Assembly: GCA_016795245.1 (NCBI GenBank)
Contig: JAEUIA010000075.1
Span: 62,001 to 126,000, forward strand
Direction of reading: 5' to 3'
Length of the DNA: 64,000 nt
Origin: Planctomycetota bacterium
GTDB lineage: Bacteria; Planctomycetota; UBA1135; GCA-002686595
Shown: positions 43,428 to 52,375 of the stretch, piece after piece
How the letters are laid out: each line of letters opens with the position of its first letter
Numbering within the stretch: position 1 is the first letter of the stretch
Notes under the pieces: generated by a model
Seen by the model: the letters and a program-made list of their open reading frames with translations, nothing else
What the model was told of the DNA's origin: nothing
Database searches by the model: none
Position numbers and translations under genes: made by a program

Positions 43428-44468
43428 ATGAGCTATTCACCCTCCAAAGGCATGACACCCGGTCCGGGTGAAGAACTGCCGCCGCTCCCGCCCGACTTCC
43501 TGATCGAGAGGCCGCGTCGCTTGCGCCGAACGCCTGCGATCCGGCGCCTCGTACGCGAGACCAACCTCACACGCGATGACTTGATCCTGCCGCTCTTCGT
43601 CGTCGAAGGCAGCGGCGTGCGCGATGAAGTCAAGTCGATGCCCGGCGTGTACCGCGAATCAGTTGATCGCATCGTCGAGACGTGTATGCAGGCGGAACAG
43701 CTCGGCATCCCCGGCGTGATCCTGTTCGGCGTGCCGAAGAAGAAGGACCCCGAAGGTCACGCCGCGTGGAGTCCGGACGGGATCGTGCAACGCGCGCTGG
43801 AGAAGATCGAACGCTCCGTGCCGAACATCTTGCGCATCGCCGACCTGTGTTTCTGCGAGTACACCGACCACGGCCACTGCGGCGTGCTCACGCCCGAAGG
43901 TGACGTCGACAACGACGCGACGCTCGAGAACCTCGAACTGCAGGCCGTCGCCCTCGCCGACGCCGGCGCGCAGATCGTCGCGCCCAGCGGCATGATGGAC
44001 GGCATGGTCGCATCGATTCGCGCCGCGCTCGACGAGACCCACCACGTCAACACGACGATCCTGTCGTACGCGGTGAAGTACTCGTCCGGCTTCTACGGCC
44101 CGTTCCGCGACGCCGCTGATTCGGCGCCCGCGTTCGGCGACCGCAACACGTACCAGATGGATCCGGCGAACGGGCGTGAAGCGCTGAAGGAAGCCGCGAT
44201 CGACATCGACCAGGGCGCCGACATGTTGATGGTCAAGCCTGCGCTGCCCTATCTCGACATCGTGCGCCGCGTGAAGGACAAGTTCGACGTGCCGGTCTGC
44301 GCGTACCAGGTCTCCGGCGAGTACGCGATGCTGAAAGCCGCTGCCAAGAACGGCTGGCTGGATGAGGAACGCGTGATGCGCGAGTCCTTGACGTGTATCA
44401 AACGCGCCGGCGCCGACTTCATTCTGACGTACTACGCGCGCGAGATGGCGAAGCTCTTGAAGGCCTAG
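43428..44468 (+). CDS. hemB: Porphobilinogen synthase (ALA dehydratase) HemB
   Basis: A 346-residue enzyme that condenses two 5-aminolevulinates to porphobilinogen. The active-site lysines are in [14 protein letters not shown] and [10 protein letters not shown]. The catalytic metal site has three Cys (141, 143, 151) in [13 protein letters not shown], marking a zinc-dependent type rather than the Asp-rich magnesium type. The first 25 residues are a Pro/Gly-rich lead longer than usual. GGA seven bases before the ATG may serve as ribosome site. A palindromic hairpin (44488-44524) follows the stop by 19 bases. Confidence 0.95.
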   Translation: MSYSPSKGMTPGPGEELPPLPPDFLIERPRRLRRTPAIRRLVRETNLTRDDLILPLFVVEGSGVRDEVKSMPGVYRESVDRIVETCMQAEQLGIPGVILFGVPKKKDPEGHAAWSPDGIVQRALEKIERSVPNILRIADLCFCEYTDHGHCGVLTPEGDVDNDATLENLELQAVALADAGAQIVAPSGMMDGMVASIRAALDETHHVNTTILSYAVKYSSGFYGPFRDAADSAPAFGDRNTYQMDPANGREALKEAAIDIDQGADMLMVKPALPYLDIVRRVKDKFDVPVCAYQVSGEYAMLKAAAKNGWLDEERVMRESLTCIKRAGADFILTYYAREMAKLLKA

Positions 44469-44487
44469 AAGGGTCTTCTCAACGGCT

Positions 44488-44524
44488 GCGGGCCGCGCAC
44501 CTGTGTCCAGGGAGCGCGGCCCGC
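44488..44524. terminator. Hairpin terminator between hemB and a convergent gene
   Basis: GCGGGCCGCGC (44488-44498) pairs with GCGCGGCCCGC (44514-44524). Inside, CCTG pairs with CAGG over a 4-base loop TGTC, set off by a small A/GA interior mismatch. It lies between two convergent stops; neither flank has a long T run, so it is a weak bidirectional candidate. Confidence 0.6.
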
Positions 44525-44545
44525 GGTCTTCGATTCAGGCGACGT

Positions 44546-46273
44546 TCAAGGTCCCCAAACCAACGTCAACCCTTGAGTCAGGTCGTAGTTGTTGGCCGTG
44601 CACAAGCCGGGCACCGACCGATACCAGCACTGGTAGTGCTTCGTCTGCCCGTTCGTCGCTCCGCCTTGGACGTGAATCGGATTCGGAGTCAGGCCCCCCG
44701 GATACGAAGCGACGCCCGAGGACGGGAACACGACACCGAGGCGGATGATGCCGCCTGTCGCGCACAGATGTCCGTCGCCGAAGTTGATCGGCGAAGCGGC
44801 CAGCGTGTTCGACTGGAAGAAGAGCCCCGGGCCGGGGATGTCCGTCGCCGTCAACACGAGCGTGTCGGTTCCCAGCGACGCCCCGGCGATACCGGTGGCC
44901 GAGAGAATCGCGCCGCCGGCGAAGGCCGAACTGCCGCAGCCGTGTCCAGCCGCTCCCGTGTTCGCGCACGGACACGGAGCGCCGGTGCCGTCGCCCAGAC
45001 AGAACGGGGTGGACGGCGTCGTGATCGGTCCGCGGTCGAGGAGGAACGCCGCGTCGATGCCTCCGGTCAGCCGGCCCTCGAAGATCACGTAGCGCCCGTC
45101 GGCGCTGATCCAGAAAGAATCCTGAACACTGGCAACGAACTCGATCACGATCCCACCAGCCGTCGTCACGCCTTCTTGAACGAGCAGCTCGTGGTTGACG
45201 AAGAGGCCCGTATCACGCGTCGTGTCGGGGTCGTTCCAGTCCCCCCACCAAAAGACGTTGCCGCTGGCGTCGGCGCGCACAACCGTCCCGAAGGCGGTGA
45301 ACGTGAACCCGCCGATGGCCGGAAGGCCGGATCCTTCCTGCACCAGGACGGCACCGTCCACGATGATCACTTCGTCGTCGGTCGTCGCGCCGTCGAGGTT
45401 GGCGCGGTAGACGATGTGTCCGCCGTTGCTGATGTCGACGGGTCTGCTGTCCACGATTTCGTAGTTGCGGCCCGCGACTGGAGACGCGCTACCCTCGCGC
45501 GCGATGATCACGGGACCGGTCCCGTCGTCGTGAACGAGCGCCACGTCCGAAGTCGCAGCTCCCGTCATGTCCGCGAGGTACAGCACGGCCCCGGACGAGT
45601 TCATCGCGTACCCGTACGGAGCGGTCTCCAATTCGGCCAGCGTCTCCATGCCGAAGCCCGGCAAGTTGTCGCCCTTCTTCACGAGAACGGTCTCGGACAC
45701 CAGCGCGAACGCGGGATCCAATTGCAGTCGCACGAGCGCGCGATCGGTCGTACCCGCGATCGCCGGGTCGTCGACCGTGGCCATGACGAGCAGTTGACCG
45801 GAGTCGTTCCACTTCGTTCCGAAGAACCCCCTGTAGACCGTGCCCGCCGAGAATTGCGGCGCGATGGAGACATCGCTCTCTTGGAGCAGCAGCGTCGAAT
45901 TCACGAAGATGCCTGAGTCGGTATCGGTCGTCAGGCCGCTGAGGAAGAAGTTCCACCCGCTCGTGCCCGCTTCGTTGATCGTGATGTCATCGAATGAGCT
46001 GATGGACGATCCGAGCGGCAACGGCAACGCATCGCCTTCCTGCAAGAACACCGGCCCGTTCTTGAACATCGTAGAAAGGCCGCTGTTGGTCGAAGTCTCG
46101 ACCAGCCATGTGCCGGATGAGTTCACAGCCAGGTTGTCGATCGCGGTGACTATGCCCGCGGCTCCGGCGGAGTCGCCGTCTTTGACCAAGACCGTGATGA
46201 CTTGTGCGGGTAAGGCCGCAGAAAGCGCGACGAGAGCACAGTAAGAAAGAGCCTGGGCTCGGATGTAAATCAT
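44546..46273 (-). CDS. Secreted repeat protein with Cys-bearing C-terminal domain
   Basis: A 575-residue protein. The ATG at 46273 has AGGAG seven bases upstream and gives a signal peptide (cut near LPA at residue 23). The body is a series of about 60-residue units containing patterns such as LVKDGDSAG, FLQEGDALP, LLQESD and LVQEGSGLPAIGGF with 'N.SG' turns, suggesting a beta-propeller. The last about 150 residues are the shared terminal domain (CLGDGTGAPCPCANTG, RLGVVFPSSG, CWYRSVPGLC, ending VWGP). No catalytic motif is seen. Likely exported or surface protein of unknown role. It sits between hemB and hemL but on the opposite strand. Confidence 0.75.
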   Translation of the reverse strand: MIYIRAQALSYCALVALSAALPAQVITVLVKDGDSAGAAGIVTAIDNLAVNSSGTWLVETSTNSGLSTMFKNGPVFLQEGDALPLPLGSSISSFDDITINEAGTSGWNFFLSGLTTDTDSGIFVNSTLLLQESDVSIAPQFSAGTVYRGFFGTKWNDSGQLLVMATVDDPAIAGTTDRALVRLQLDPAFALVSETVLVKKGDNLPGFGMETLAELETAPYGYAMNSSGAVLYLADMTGAATSDVALVHDDGTGPVIIAREGSASPVAGRNYEIVDSRPVDISNGGHIVYRANLDGATTDDEVIIVDGAVLVQEGSGLPAIGGFTFTAFGTVVRADASGNVFWWGDWNDPDTTRDTGLFVNHELLVQEGVTTAGGIVIEFVASVQDSFWISADGRYVIFEGRLTGGIDAAFLLDRGPITTPSTPFCLGDGTGAPCPCANTGAAGHGCGSSAFAGGAILSATGIAGASLGTDTLVLTATDIPGPGLFFQSNTLAASPINFGDGHLCATGGIIRLGVVFPSSGVASYPGGLTPNPIHVQGGATNGQTKHYQCWYRSVPGLCTANNYDLTQGLTLVWGP

Positions 46274-46382
46274 GGTTGTCTCCTGAGTGAACGGTTCCAG
46301 GCCTAACGTACGCGCATTCCATCGATCCCGAAACACGCAGCGGGGTACTTTTTCCGGACCGAGTGCACCTGCACACGATGAT

Positions 46383-47876
46383 TCACTTGGGAGTCTTGGT
46401 CGCAACTCCCCCGCGTGCAGCCTCAAATGCGGCGTCAGCCTCCTCCTTGCGGTCGAGTACGGTCAACACACGGGCGCGCCCCTCGTGTGCCTGGAGCAGG
46501 CGCGGATCGATCGCTATCGCGCGGTCGAAAGCTTCCAGCGCATCCTCGAATCGGCCGAGATCGGCCAGCACCCAGCCACGCAACTTGTGCGATTGTGGGT
46601 CCATGGGATCGGCTCGCAGCATCTCATCACAGGCGGACAGTGCGAGTGCTGGCCGCTCAAGCGCGCGCAAAGCCAAAGCGCGCCCCGATAACGTTGCGGT
46701 GTCCCTCGCGCCCAATTCGATGGCTGCGTCGAATGCGGAAAGCGCCTCGGGATAGCGCTTCTGCAGCATGAGGGCGTTGGCAAGTCCCGTGTGGGGTGCG
46801 GCGTACTGTGCATCCAGCGCGATCGCAGCAGCGTATGCGGTCAGCGCCTCTTCAGGCCGCCCAACATCGACGAGTGAGTTGCCGCGGCCGTTCTGAGCCC
46901 CGGCGTTGCGCGGTTCCAGCTGGATCACGGTCTCGAACTCACTCAGCGCTTCGAGACCGCGGCCTTCGGCGCGCAGGATGATGCCGCGACCTTGGTGCGC
47001 AGTCGGATTCGCGGGGTCGAGCGCAAGCGCTCGTTCGAAAGAGGCGAGCGCTTCTCTGGTGCGTCCCATGGCAAGCAGGGCGTTTCCACGGCCGCCGAGC
47101 GGACTGGCGTAGTTGTGATCAAGGCGGATAGCTGCGTCGAATTCTGTAAGCGCGGCTTCGTAGCGTCCGAGCACGTTGAGCGCGTTCCCACGCCCGTTGT
47201 GCGCGACCACATCTCGCGGCGCAAGGCGCACTGCCTCGTCGAATGCAATCAACGCCTCTTCAGCGCGCCCAGCAGCGATCAGCGCGTTGCCGAGATTGAC
47301 AAGTACGGACGCATCGGCCGGCGAGAGCTCGCGCGCCCGTTGGAACTCAGCCAAGGCCGCCGCATGATCGCCCATGTCACGCAGCACGTATCCGAGCCCT
47401 TCGTGGCTCGAAGCATCGCGAGGATCAAGCGCGAGCGCCCCACGAAACGCCGCGAGTGCGTCGTCATTTCGGCCTTGTGCGCGCAACACGTGCGCACGAA
47501 TGCGGAACGCGCGTACGCGCTGGGCGGGGCACAGAACCTCGGCCTCGCGCGACAGTTCGGTGGCGCGTGCAAGCCTCTCGACGTCAGCGGTGTAGCGCAG
47601 GATGCTCGTCGCCATCGGCTGGCCGCCGAGCGCGTCCCAGGCCGAATCCAGCTTGCGCTCGGCCGACAGGCATTCGACCTGCTCGCGCTGTTCACGCTGT
47701 TCACGAGCGACCTGCCGCGCGCTCAGGAAGCCGAGGAGGCCGAGCGTTGCGCCGCTCAAGCCAGACACCATCAACACGACTCTTTGCGCAATCTCAAACT
47801 GCGACAGCCCACGCTTCGATTCGTCGCTCACAACGGGTGCGATGGTCGCTTGCTTGCTGCGCTTGGATCGGGCCAT
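46383..47876 (-). CDS. Membrane-anchored TPR protein
   Basis: A 497-residue protein with a basic lead (MARSKRSKQ), one transmembrane helix (about residues 32-51) and some eleven tetratricopeptide repeats from about residue 115 to the end. The repeats are unusually uniform, with A-x-x-x-F-D-x-A-I/L and G-R-G-N-A-L elements recurring every 34 residues (NALIAAGRAEEALIAFDEA, then NALNVLGRYEAALTEFDAA, and so on). TPR arrays bind other proteins; the partner is unknown. The 5' end is divergent from hemL with a 68-base gap. Confidence 0.8.
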   Translation of the reverse strand: MARSKRSKQATIAPVVSDESKRGLSQFEIAQRVVLMVSGLSGATLGLLGFLSARQVAREQREQREQVECLSAERKLDSAWDALGGQPMATSILRYTADVERLARATELSREAEVLCPAQRVRAFRIRAHVLRAQGRNDDALAAFRGALALDPRDASSHEGLGYVLRDMGDHAAALAEFQRARELSPADASVLVNLGNALIAAGRAEEALIAFDEAVRLAPRDVVAHNGRGNALNVLGRYEAALTEFDAAIRLDHNYASPLGGRGNALLAMGRTREALASFERALALDPANPTAHQGRGIILRAEGRGLEALSEFETVIQLEPRNAGAQNGRGNSLVDVGRPEEALTAYAAAIALDAQYAAPHTGLANALMLQKRYPEALSAFDAAIELGARDTATLSGRALALRALERPALALSACDEMLRADPMDPQSHKLRGWVLADLGRFEDALEAFDRAIAIDPRLLQAHEGRARVLTVLDRKEEADAAFEAARGGVATKTPK

Positions 47877-47944
47877 GACGGGTGTGGGTCTCGGCGGTTC
47901 ACAACGAGCTTATCTCAGGCGCGCTCGATGGGCATACTGCCGGT

Positions 47945-49237
47945 ATGTTGAACCTCGAACGCTCGCGCGCGGTCTTCGACGCCGCGCAAAAGATCATCCC
48001 CGGTGGCGTGAACAGTCCTGTGCGCGCCTATCGCTCGGTCGGCGGCACGCCGGTGCACATGGCGCGCGGCAAGGGCGCCTTGGTGTGGGATCTCGACGGC
48101 AATGAGTACGTCGATTTCGTGCTGAGCTACGGACCTTTGATCCTGGGCCACGCCGATCCGCGCGTCGTCGAAGCGATCACGAAGACGGCTGCGACCGGGA
48201 CCGCTTTCGGCACGCCTTCGCAAGGCGAGCTCGACATCGCGCGCATGATCTGCGAGCGCGTCGCGCCGTGTGAAATGGTGCGCCTCGTCAACTCCGGCAC
48301 GGAAGCGACGATGAGTGCGCTGCGACTGGCGCGCGCGTTCACGAAACGTGACATCGTGCTCAAGTTCGACGGCAACTATCACGGCCACTGCGATTCGTTC
48401 CTCGTCAAAGCCGGATCGGGCGCGCTCACGCACGGCACGCCGGATTCGCCAGGCGTGCCGAAATCGCTCGCGACGATGACCGTCGTCGCTCAGTACAACG
48501 ACATCGAGAGCGTGCGCAAGCTGCTCGAAGCCAACCGCGACCAGGTGGCGTGCATCATCGTCGAGCCTGTGGCGGGAAACGTCGGCTTGATCCAGCCGGC
48601 CCCGGGCTTCTTGCTGGGTCTGCGGGACCTGTGCACGGAGCACAAGGCGCTCTTGATCTTCGACGAAGTCATGACCGGCTTCCGCGTCGCGCGCGGCGGC
48701 TACCAGGAACTCTGCAAGGTCAGCCCGGACCTGATCACGTTCGGCAAGGTGATCGGCGGCGGCGTGCCGGTCGGCGCCTACGGCGGTCGCGCCGACGTCA
48801 TGTCGCGCATCTCGCCCGCCGGCGACGTCTATCAAGCCGGCACGCTGAGCGGCAATCCGCTCGCCGTCGCCGCGGGCCTCGCGACGCTGCGCGCGACCGA
48901 CGCGCCGGGCTTCTACGCCGGGCTCGATACCCAGTCCGCGAAGCTCGCGCAGGGCATCGAGTCCGCCGCCAAGAAGCACGGCATCAACTGCCACGTCGGC
49001 CGCCAAGGTTCGATGCTGTGCCCTTACCTTTCGCCGATCCCCGTGCGCACGCTCGCGCAAGCGATGGCCAGCGATCGCGAACAGTGGAAACGCTTCTTCC
49101 ACGCCTTGCTCGAAAACGGAGTCCACGTCCCGCCGTCGCAGTTCGAAGCCTGGTTCGTGTCGAGCGCGCACGACGACGCGGTCATCGAGCGCGTGATCAA
49201 AGCCGTCGATTTGTCCTTCGCCAAGGTCAAGAACTGA
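47945..49237 (+). CDS. hemL: Glutamate-1-semialdehyde 2,1-aminomutase HemL
   Basis: A 430-residue PLP enzyme that turns glutamate-1-semialdehyde into 5-aminolevulinate. PLP is bound by Lys268 in LITFGKVIGGGVPVGAYGG, with LLIFDEVMTGFRVA before it. The family opening IIPGGVNSPVRAYRSVGG is present. The ATG at 47945 is preferred to a start at 47882 because it begins with the conserved RSRAVFDAAQ. A CATACT box at 47933-47938 ends seven bases before the ATG and no ribosome site is visible, so the mRNA may be leaderless. It completes the C5 route with hemA. Confidence 0.95.
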   Translation: MLNLERSRAVFDAAQKIIPGGVNSPVRAYRSVGGTPVHMARGKGALVWDLDGNEYVDFVLSYGPLILGHADPRVVEAITKTAATGTAFGTPSQGELDIARMICERVAPCEMVRLVNSGTEATMSALRLARAFTKRDIVLKFDGNYHGHCDSFLVKAGSGALTHGTPDSPGVPKSLATMTVVAQYNDIESVRKLLEANRDQVACIIVEPVAGNVGLIQPAPGFLLGLRDLCTEHKALLIFDEVMTGFRVARGGYQELCKVSPDLITFGKVIGGGVPVGAYGGRADVMSRISPAGDVYQAGTLSGNPLAVAAGLATLRATDAPGFYAGLDTQSAKLAQGIESAAKKHGINCHVGRQGSMLCPYLSPIPVRTLAQAMASDREQWKRFFHALLENGVHVPPSQFEAWFVSSAHDDAVIERVIKAVDLSFAKVKN

Positions 49238-49329
49238 GTGCGCACGGCCCCCGGGAACCGTCTCGTTGCCCCCGCGAACACCCTAGGCCGGCCTCCACAA
49301 AACCCCTCACCTGACGCTTCCAGATGGCC

Positions 49330-49372
49330 TGTGGCTGAAAATCAGCCATCGAGTGGTTGATTTTCAGCCACA
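49330..49372. promoter_or_regulatory. Nested palindrome upstream of the AAA/DUF4143 gene (probable operator)
   Basis: TGTGGCTGAAAATCA (49330-49344) and TGATTTTCAGCCACA (49358-49372) are perfect 15-base inverted copies. The left copy plus its flank is itself a palindrome, TGGCTGA-AAA-TCAGCCA (49332-49348), and the right half nearly so. The element is AT-rich against its surroundings and ends 20 bases before the ATG at 49393. Confidence 0.65.
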
Positions 49373-49392
49373 TTGTGACGATCTTCGAGTGC

Positions 49393-50667
49393 ATGCTCGC
49401 GCGCCATCTGGAGGGCCGCATTCTGGCCGGACTGGCCGACAGCCCGGTCGTCTTTCTGCAGGGCCCGCGTCAATGCGGCAAGAGCACACTCGTTCAGGCG
49501 ATCGCCTCAGGCCGTCATCGCGCGCGCTACATCTCGCTCGACGATCCGGCGCAGCTCGCAGCTGCGCGCTCGGATCCCACTGGATTCCTGGCCGGCTTCG
49601 ACCGCAACGTGGTGATCGACGAAGTGCAGTCGGCACCCGAGCTCTTCCCGGTGTTGAAACGAGCCGTGGATCGCGATCGAACCCCGGGTCGCTTCCTCCT
49701 GACGGGATCGGCCAATGCGCTGGTAGTGCCAGAGATGGCGCGTGCGCTCACCGGCCGCGTGGACCTGGTGACGCTGCAAGGTCTGTCCCAAGGCGAAATA
49801 GCCGGTCGACGTGACGGCTTCGTGGACTGGGCTTTCTCTGACGAGCGGATCCCGATCGACCTCGAGACACCGCGCGATCTACCGACACGCGTCATCGCCG
49901 GTGGTTTCCCTGAAGTCATCGCACGCCGGACGTCTGAGCGCCGAGCAGCGTGGTTCGATTCGTACATCACCACTTTGGTCCAACGTGACGTACGCGACCT
50001 GGCCCAGATCGACATGCTCGCGTCGCTTCCCACCCTCCTTCGAATGTGTGCTGCCCGCGTGGGCGGTCTGTTGAACTTTTCGGAGCTTGCGCGCACCGTC
50101 TCGCTCTCCCAGACGACACTCAAGCGCTACTTCACCCTGCTCGAGGCTGTCTTTCTCCTACATCGCCTTCCGGCCTGGCACGCCAACCTCGGCAAGCGCC
50201 TCGTCAGAAGTCCCAAGGTGTTCCTGCACGACAGCGGGCTCGCGTGTCACTTGCAGGGCGTCGATGCTTCATCTTGGAACGACCCGGCCACACGACGTGG
50301 GCCGTTGCTCGAGACGTTTGCGCTCGGTGAACTCGAGCGTCAATCCGGATGGAGCAGGTTGCGCACGACTCTGCACCACTATCGCTCGCACGCGGGAGAA
50401 GAAGTGGACTTCGTACTCGAGGATTCGCAGGGCCGCATCGTATGCGTCGAGATCAAGGCCGCCGCGACGCCCAAGTCGGAAGATGTGGCCGCGATGCGCA
50501 AGCTCGCCGCTGAACTAGGGCCGCGCTGTGTGCGCTGCGTGCTTCTGACCACCGGGAGCGGCGCGATTTCATACGACGCTCGTGTTCACGCGCTTCCGAT
50601 CTCAGCCCTGTGGTCCATCGAGGCCCCAAAACATGGCCGAAAGTCAGCAGGCACACGGGTCGAATGA
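49393..50667 (+). CDS. AAA-family ATPase with DUF4143 C-terminal domain
   Basis: A 424-residue protein of the AAA_14/DUF4143 family. The Walker A site is GPRQCGKSTL near residue 25, Walker B is VIDEVQSAPELF near 75, and LLTGSAN follows as sensor. The C-terminal half has the DUF4143 pattern (YITTLVQRDVRDLAQI, LLNFSELARTVSLSQTTLKRYF, then a PD-(D/E)xK-like EVDFVLED...VCVEIKAA core). Members are common, often horizontally moved and of unknown role. A TTG at 49357 gives a longer frame but lies inside the palindrome, so the ATG at 49393 is preferred. No toxin or partner gene is adjacent. Confidence 0.85.
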   Translation: MLARHLEGRILAGLADSPVVFLQGPRQCGKSTLVQAIASGRHRARYISLDDPAQLAAARSDPTGFLAGFDRNVVIDEVQSAPELFPVLKRAVDRDRTPGRFLLTGSANALVVPEMARALTGRVDLVTLQGLSQGEIAGRRDGFVDWAFSDERIPIDLETPRDLPTRVIAGGFPEVIARRTSERRAAWFDSYITTLVQRDVRDLAQIDMLASLPTLLRMCAARVGGLLNFSELARTVSLSQTTLKRYFTLLEAVFLLHRLPAWHANLGKRLVRSPKVFLHDSGLACHLQGVDASSWNDPATRRGPLLETFALGELERQSGWSRLRTTLHHYRSHAGEEVDFVLEDSQGRIVCVEIKAAATPKSEDVAAMRKLAAELGPRCVRCVLLTTGSGAISYDARVHALPISALWSIEAPKHGRKSAGTRVE

Positions 50668-50751
50668 TCTGACTGCTCACCTACGAGCGGCGGTGACTCG
50701 TGTGGGCGAGCATGATCCACTGCCTTTCGGACCCGCCGCGTACACCATTCC

Positions 50752-51378
50752 ATGCCGTCACTGATCGCACATTGGCCCCAAGCCGACCAGCGCGCACTGC
50801 TGGACGACTTGAACTACCTGAACCTCGCCGAGATGCGCACGTTCTGCAGAGCGCACGCGATCCCCTACGCGATCTGCGTCGAGACCAAGACAGGCGAGCT
50901 GCGCAAGACGGCGGACACCGACCGCAAGTCGGTCGTGCTCGCGCGCGTCCGGCGCTACCTGAAGACGGGTCGCGTGCCGCAGGCGACGTGTTTTCCCGCG
51001 CACATCGTGCGCGAAGACGCGCTGCCGAAGAGGCTCACCCCCTCTGACCGTCTCTACTACGGCCATTACGAGAAGCACAACCCGGTGATGATCAACCTGC
51101 TGAAGCGCCTGACCGATGGCCGCTTCCGAAGCGGCGCGCTCGCGCGCATCCTCGCGCGTGAATTCTGGTCGGCCGGCAAGGCGCCGACTTTCGCCGAATT
51201 CGCCGCCGCGTGGTCGCGCGCGAACCCCAAAGGACTCGGGATCGCCGACGGGCTGCACCCCGAAGCTGCCTGGCTGACCGATCGTGCGCGCGGCACCGCG
51301 GACAAGAACTGGAAAGCTCGGCGCGCCCAGATCGCAGCGCGTGTTCTGAAGGCGCTGCGGACAATTCCGCGTCCATGA
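50752..51378 (+). CDS. Hypothetical protein with SAP-like N-terminal segment
   Basis: A 208-residue basic protein. The first 70 residues (LLDDLNYLNLAEMRTFCRAHAI, then RKSVVLARVRRYLKTG) look like a helix-extended-helix of SAP type that could bind nucleic acid; this is a resemblance, not a firm match. The rest is rich in Arg/Lys with PSDRLYYGHYEKHN in the middle. No signal peptide or membrane helix is seen. It stands 84 bases after the ATPase gene and may share its transcript. Function unknown. Confidence 0.6.
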   Translation: MPSLIAHWPQADQRALLDDLNYLNLAEMRTFCRAHAIPYAICVETKTGELRKTADTDRKSVVLARVRRYLKTGRVPQATCFPAHIVREDALPKRLTPSDRLYYGHYEKHNPVMINLLKRLTDGRFRSGALARILAREFWSAGKAPTFAEFAAAWSRANPKGLGIADGLHPEAAWLTDRARGTADKNWKARRAQIAARVLKALRTIPRP

Positions 51379-51492
51379 AACCGTGCACGTCGCAGAGGCA
51401 ATACGCGAATCATCGAGCGGTTTAGGGCTCAATTCAACATCTTGTCGTGCCGCCCGTTGTGACGAACGGCCCCGCGGACCACAATCTCGCCC

Positions 51493-52089
51493 ATGACCGC
51501 ACACGATCCCGTTCGTTCTGCATTCGACGACGCGCAAGCGACCTTGACCGCGTTCCTCGCCGACCCTGCGTGCCTGGACAGTGTGCGCCGCTTCGTCGCG
51601 GCTGCGTCCAAGACGCTCACGCACGGCGGCCTGCTCATGTCGTGCGGCAACGGCGGCAGCATGTGCGATGCGATGCACTTCGCCGAGGAATGGACCGGGC
51701 GCTTCCGCAAGGACCGTTCAGCCTTGCCTGCGATCGCATTCAGCGACCCGTCGCAGCTCACGTGCATCGCCAACGACTTCGGTTACGACGAAGTGTTCGC
51801 GCGCTCGGTCGAAGCCTACGGCAAACACGGCGACTTGCTCGTCGCGATCTCCACCAGCGGCGGCAGCCCGAACATCCTGCGCGCGCTCGAAGTCGCCAAG
51901 GCGCGCGGCATCACGACCGTCGGCTTGCTCGGCAAGGGCGGGGGCAAGGCCAAGGACCTGTGCGACATCCCGATCATCGTTCCGCTGGCGACCACCAGCG
52001 ATCGCATCCAAGAGATCCACATCAAGGTGCTGCACATCGCGATCGAAACAGTCGAGCGCGAACTGTTCCCGGCCAACTACCGCGGCTGA
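51493..52089 (+). CDS. gmhA: Phosphoheptose isomerase GmhA (SIS domain)
   Basis: A 198-residue isomerase that converts sedoheptulose 7-phosphate to D-glycero-D-manno-heptose 7-phosphate, the first step of ADP-heptose synthesis for lipopolysaccharide or S-layer/flagellin glycans. The SIS fold shows SCGNGGSMCDAMHFAEEWTGRF early on and AISTSGGSPNIL near residue 117. GLLGKGGGKAKDLCD is the family's third motif. An in-frame CAATCT box at 51482-51487 ends six bases before the ATG, again without a ribosome site. Its last 13 bases overlap, tail to tail, the small gene on the minus strand (52077-52370). No other heptose gene is in the window. Confidence 0.9.
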   Translation: MTAHDPVRSAFDDAQATLTAFLADPACLDSVRRFVAAASKTLTHGGLLMSCGNGGSMCDAMHFAEEWTGRFRKDRSALPAIAFSDPSQLTCIANDFGYDEVFARSVEAYGKHGDLLVAISTSGGSPNILRALEVAKARGITTVGLLGKGGGKAKDLCDIPIIVPLATTSDRIQEIHIKVLHIAIETVERELFPANYRG

Positions 52090-52370
52090 TCGTTCTTCGG
52101 CGTACCCGCCGCTGCCGACTGCACTTTCGCGCGATAGGCCTCGATCAGCTGCAGCGCACCTTGCAGCGAATCGCGCGCCTCGTCGACGGCGCCGGAGAGT
52201 TCGCTGGCGGCAACGTCCTTCGTGCTCGTCTTCTCGAGCTCGCGCGCGCGATCGGCGAGCTGATCGAGCAACGCGCGAAAGGCCGGACCACTTTCCGCCG
52301 TGCCGCCGGCGGGCGCGCGCGGTGCGTTGCTCGCACCGCCAACTTGTGAAATCGAAACGGGATCGACCAT
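52077..52370 (-). CDS. Small protein at the end of the flagellar operon, function unknown
   Basis: A 97-residue acidic, mostly helical protein (FRALLDQLADRARELE; GAVDEARDSLQGALQLIEAYR). The ATG at 52370 has GAGG nine bases upstream, lying across the flgL stop; a GTG at 52379 also exists but would sit on that ribosome site. The N-terminus (MVDPVSISQVGG) recalls small rod/export components such as FliE, but helices and length do not settle a family. Position directly after flgL suggests a flagellar chaperone or regulator. It overlaps gmhA tail to tail by 13 bases. Confidence 0.6.
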   Translation of the reverse strand: MVDPVSISQVGGASNAPRAPAGGTAESGPAFRALLDQLADRARELEKTSTKDVAASELSGAVDEARDSLQGALQLIEAYRAKVQSAAAGTPKNDQPR

Positions 52371-52375
52371 GTGGC

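Noticed and set aside
44393..45916. Plus-strand 507-codon frame after hemB
   Set aside because: Begins inside hemB and opposes the secreted repeat protein; Arg-rich shadow.
49357..49392. TTG start for the ATPase gene
   Set aside because: Lies within the palindrome; the added residues are not family-like.
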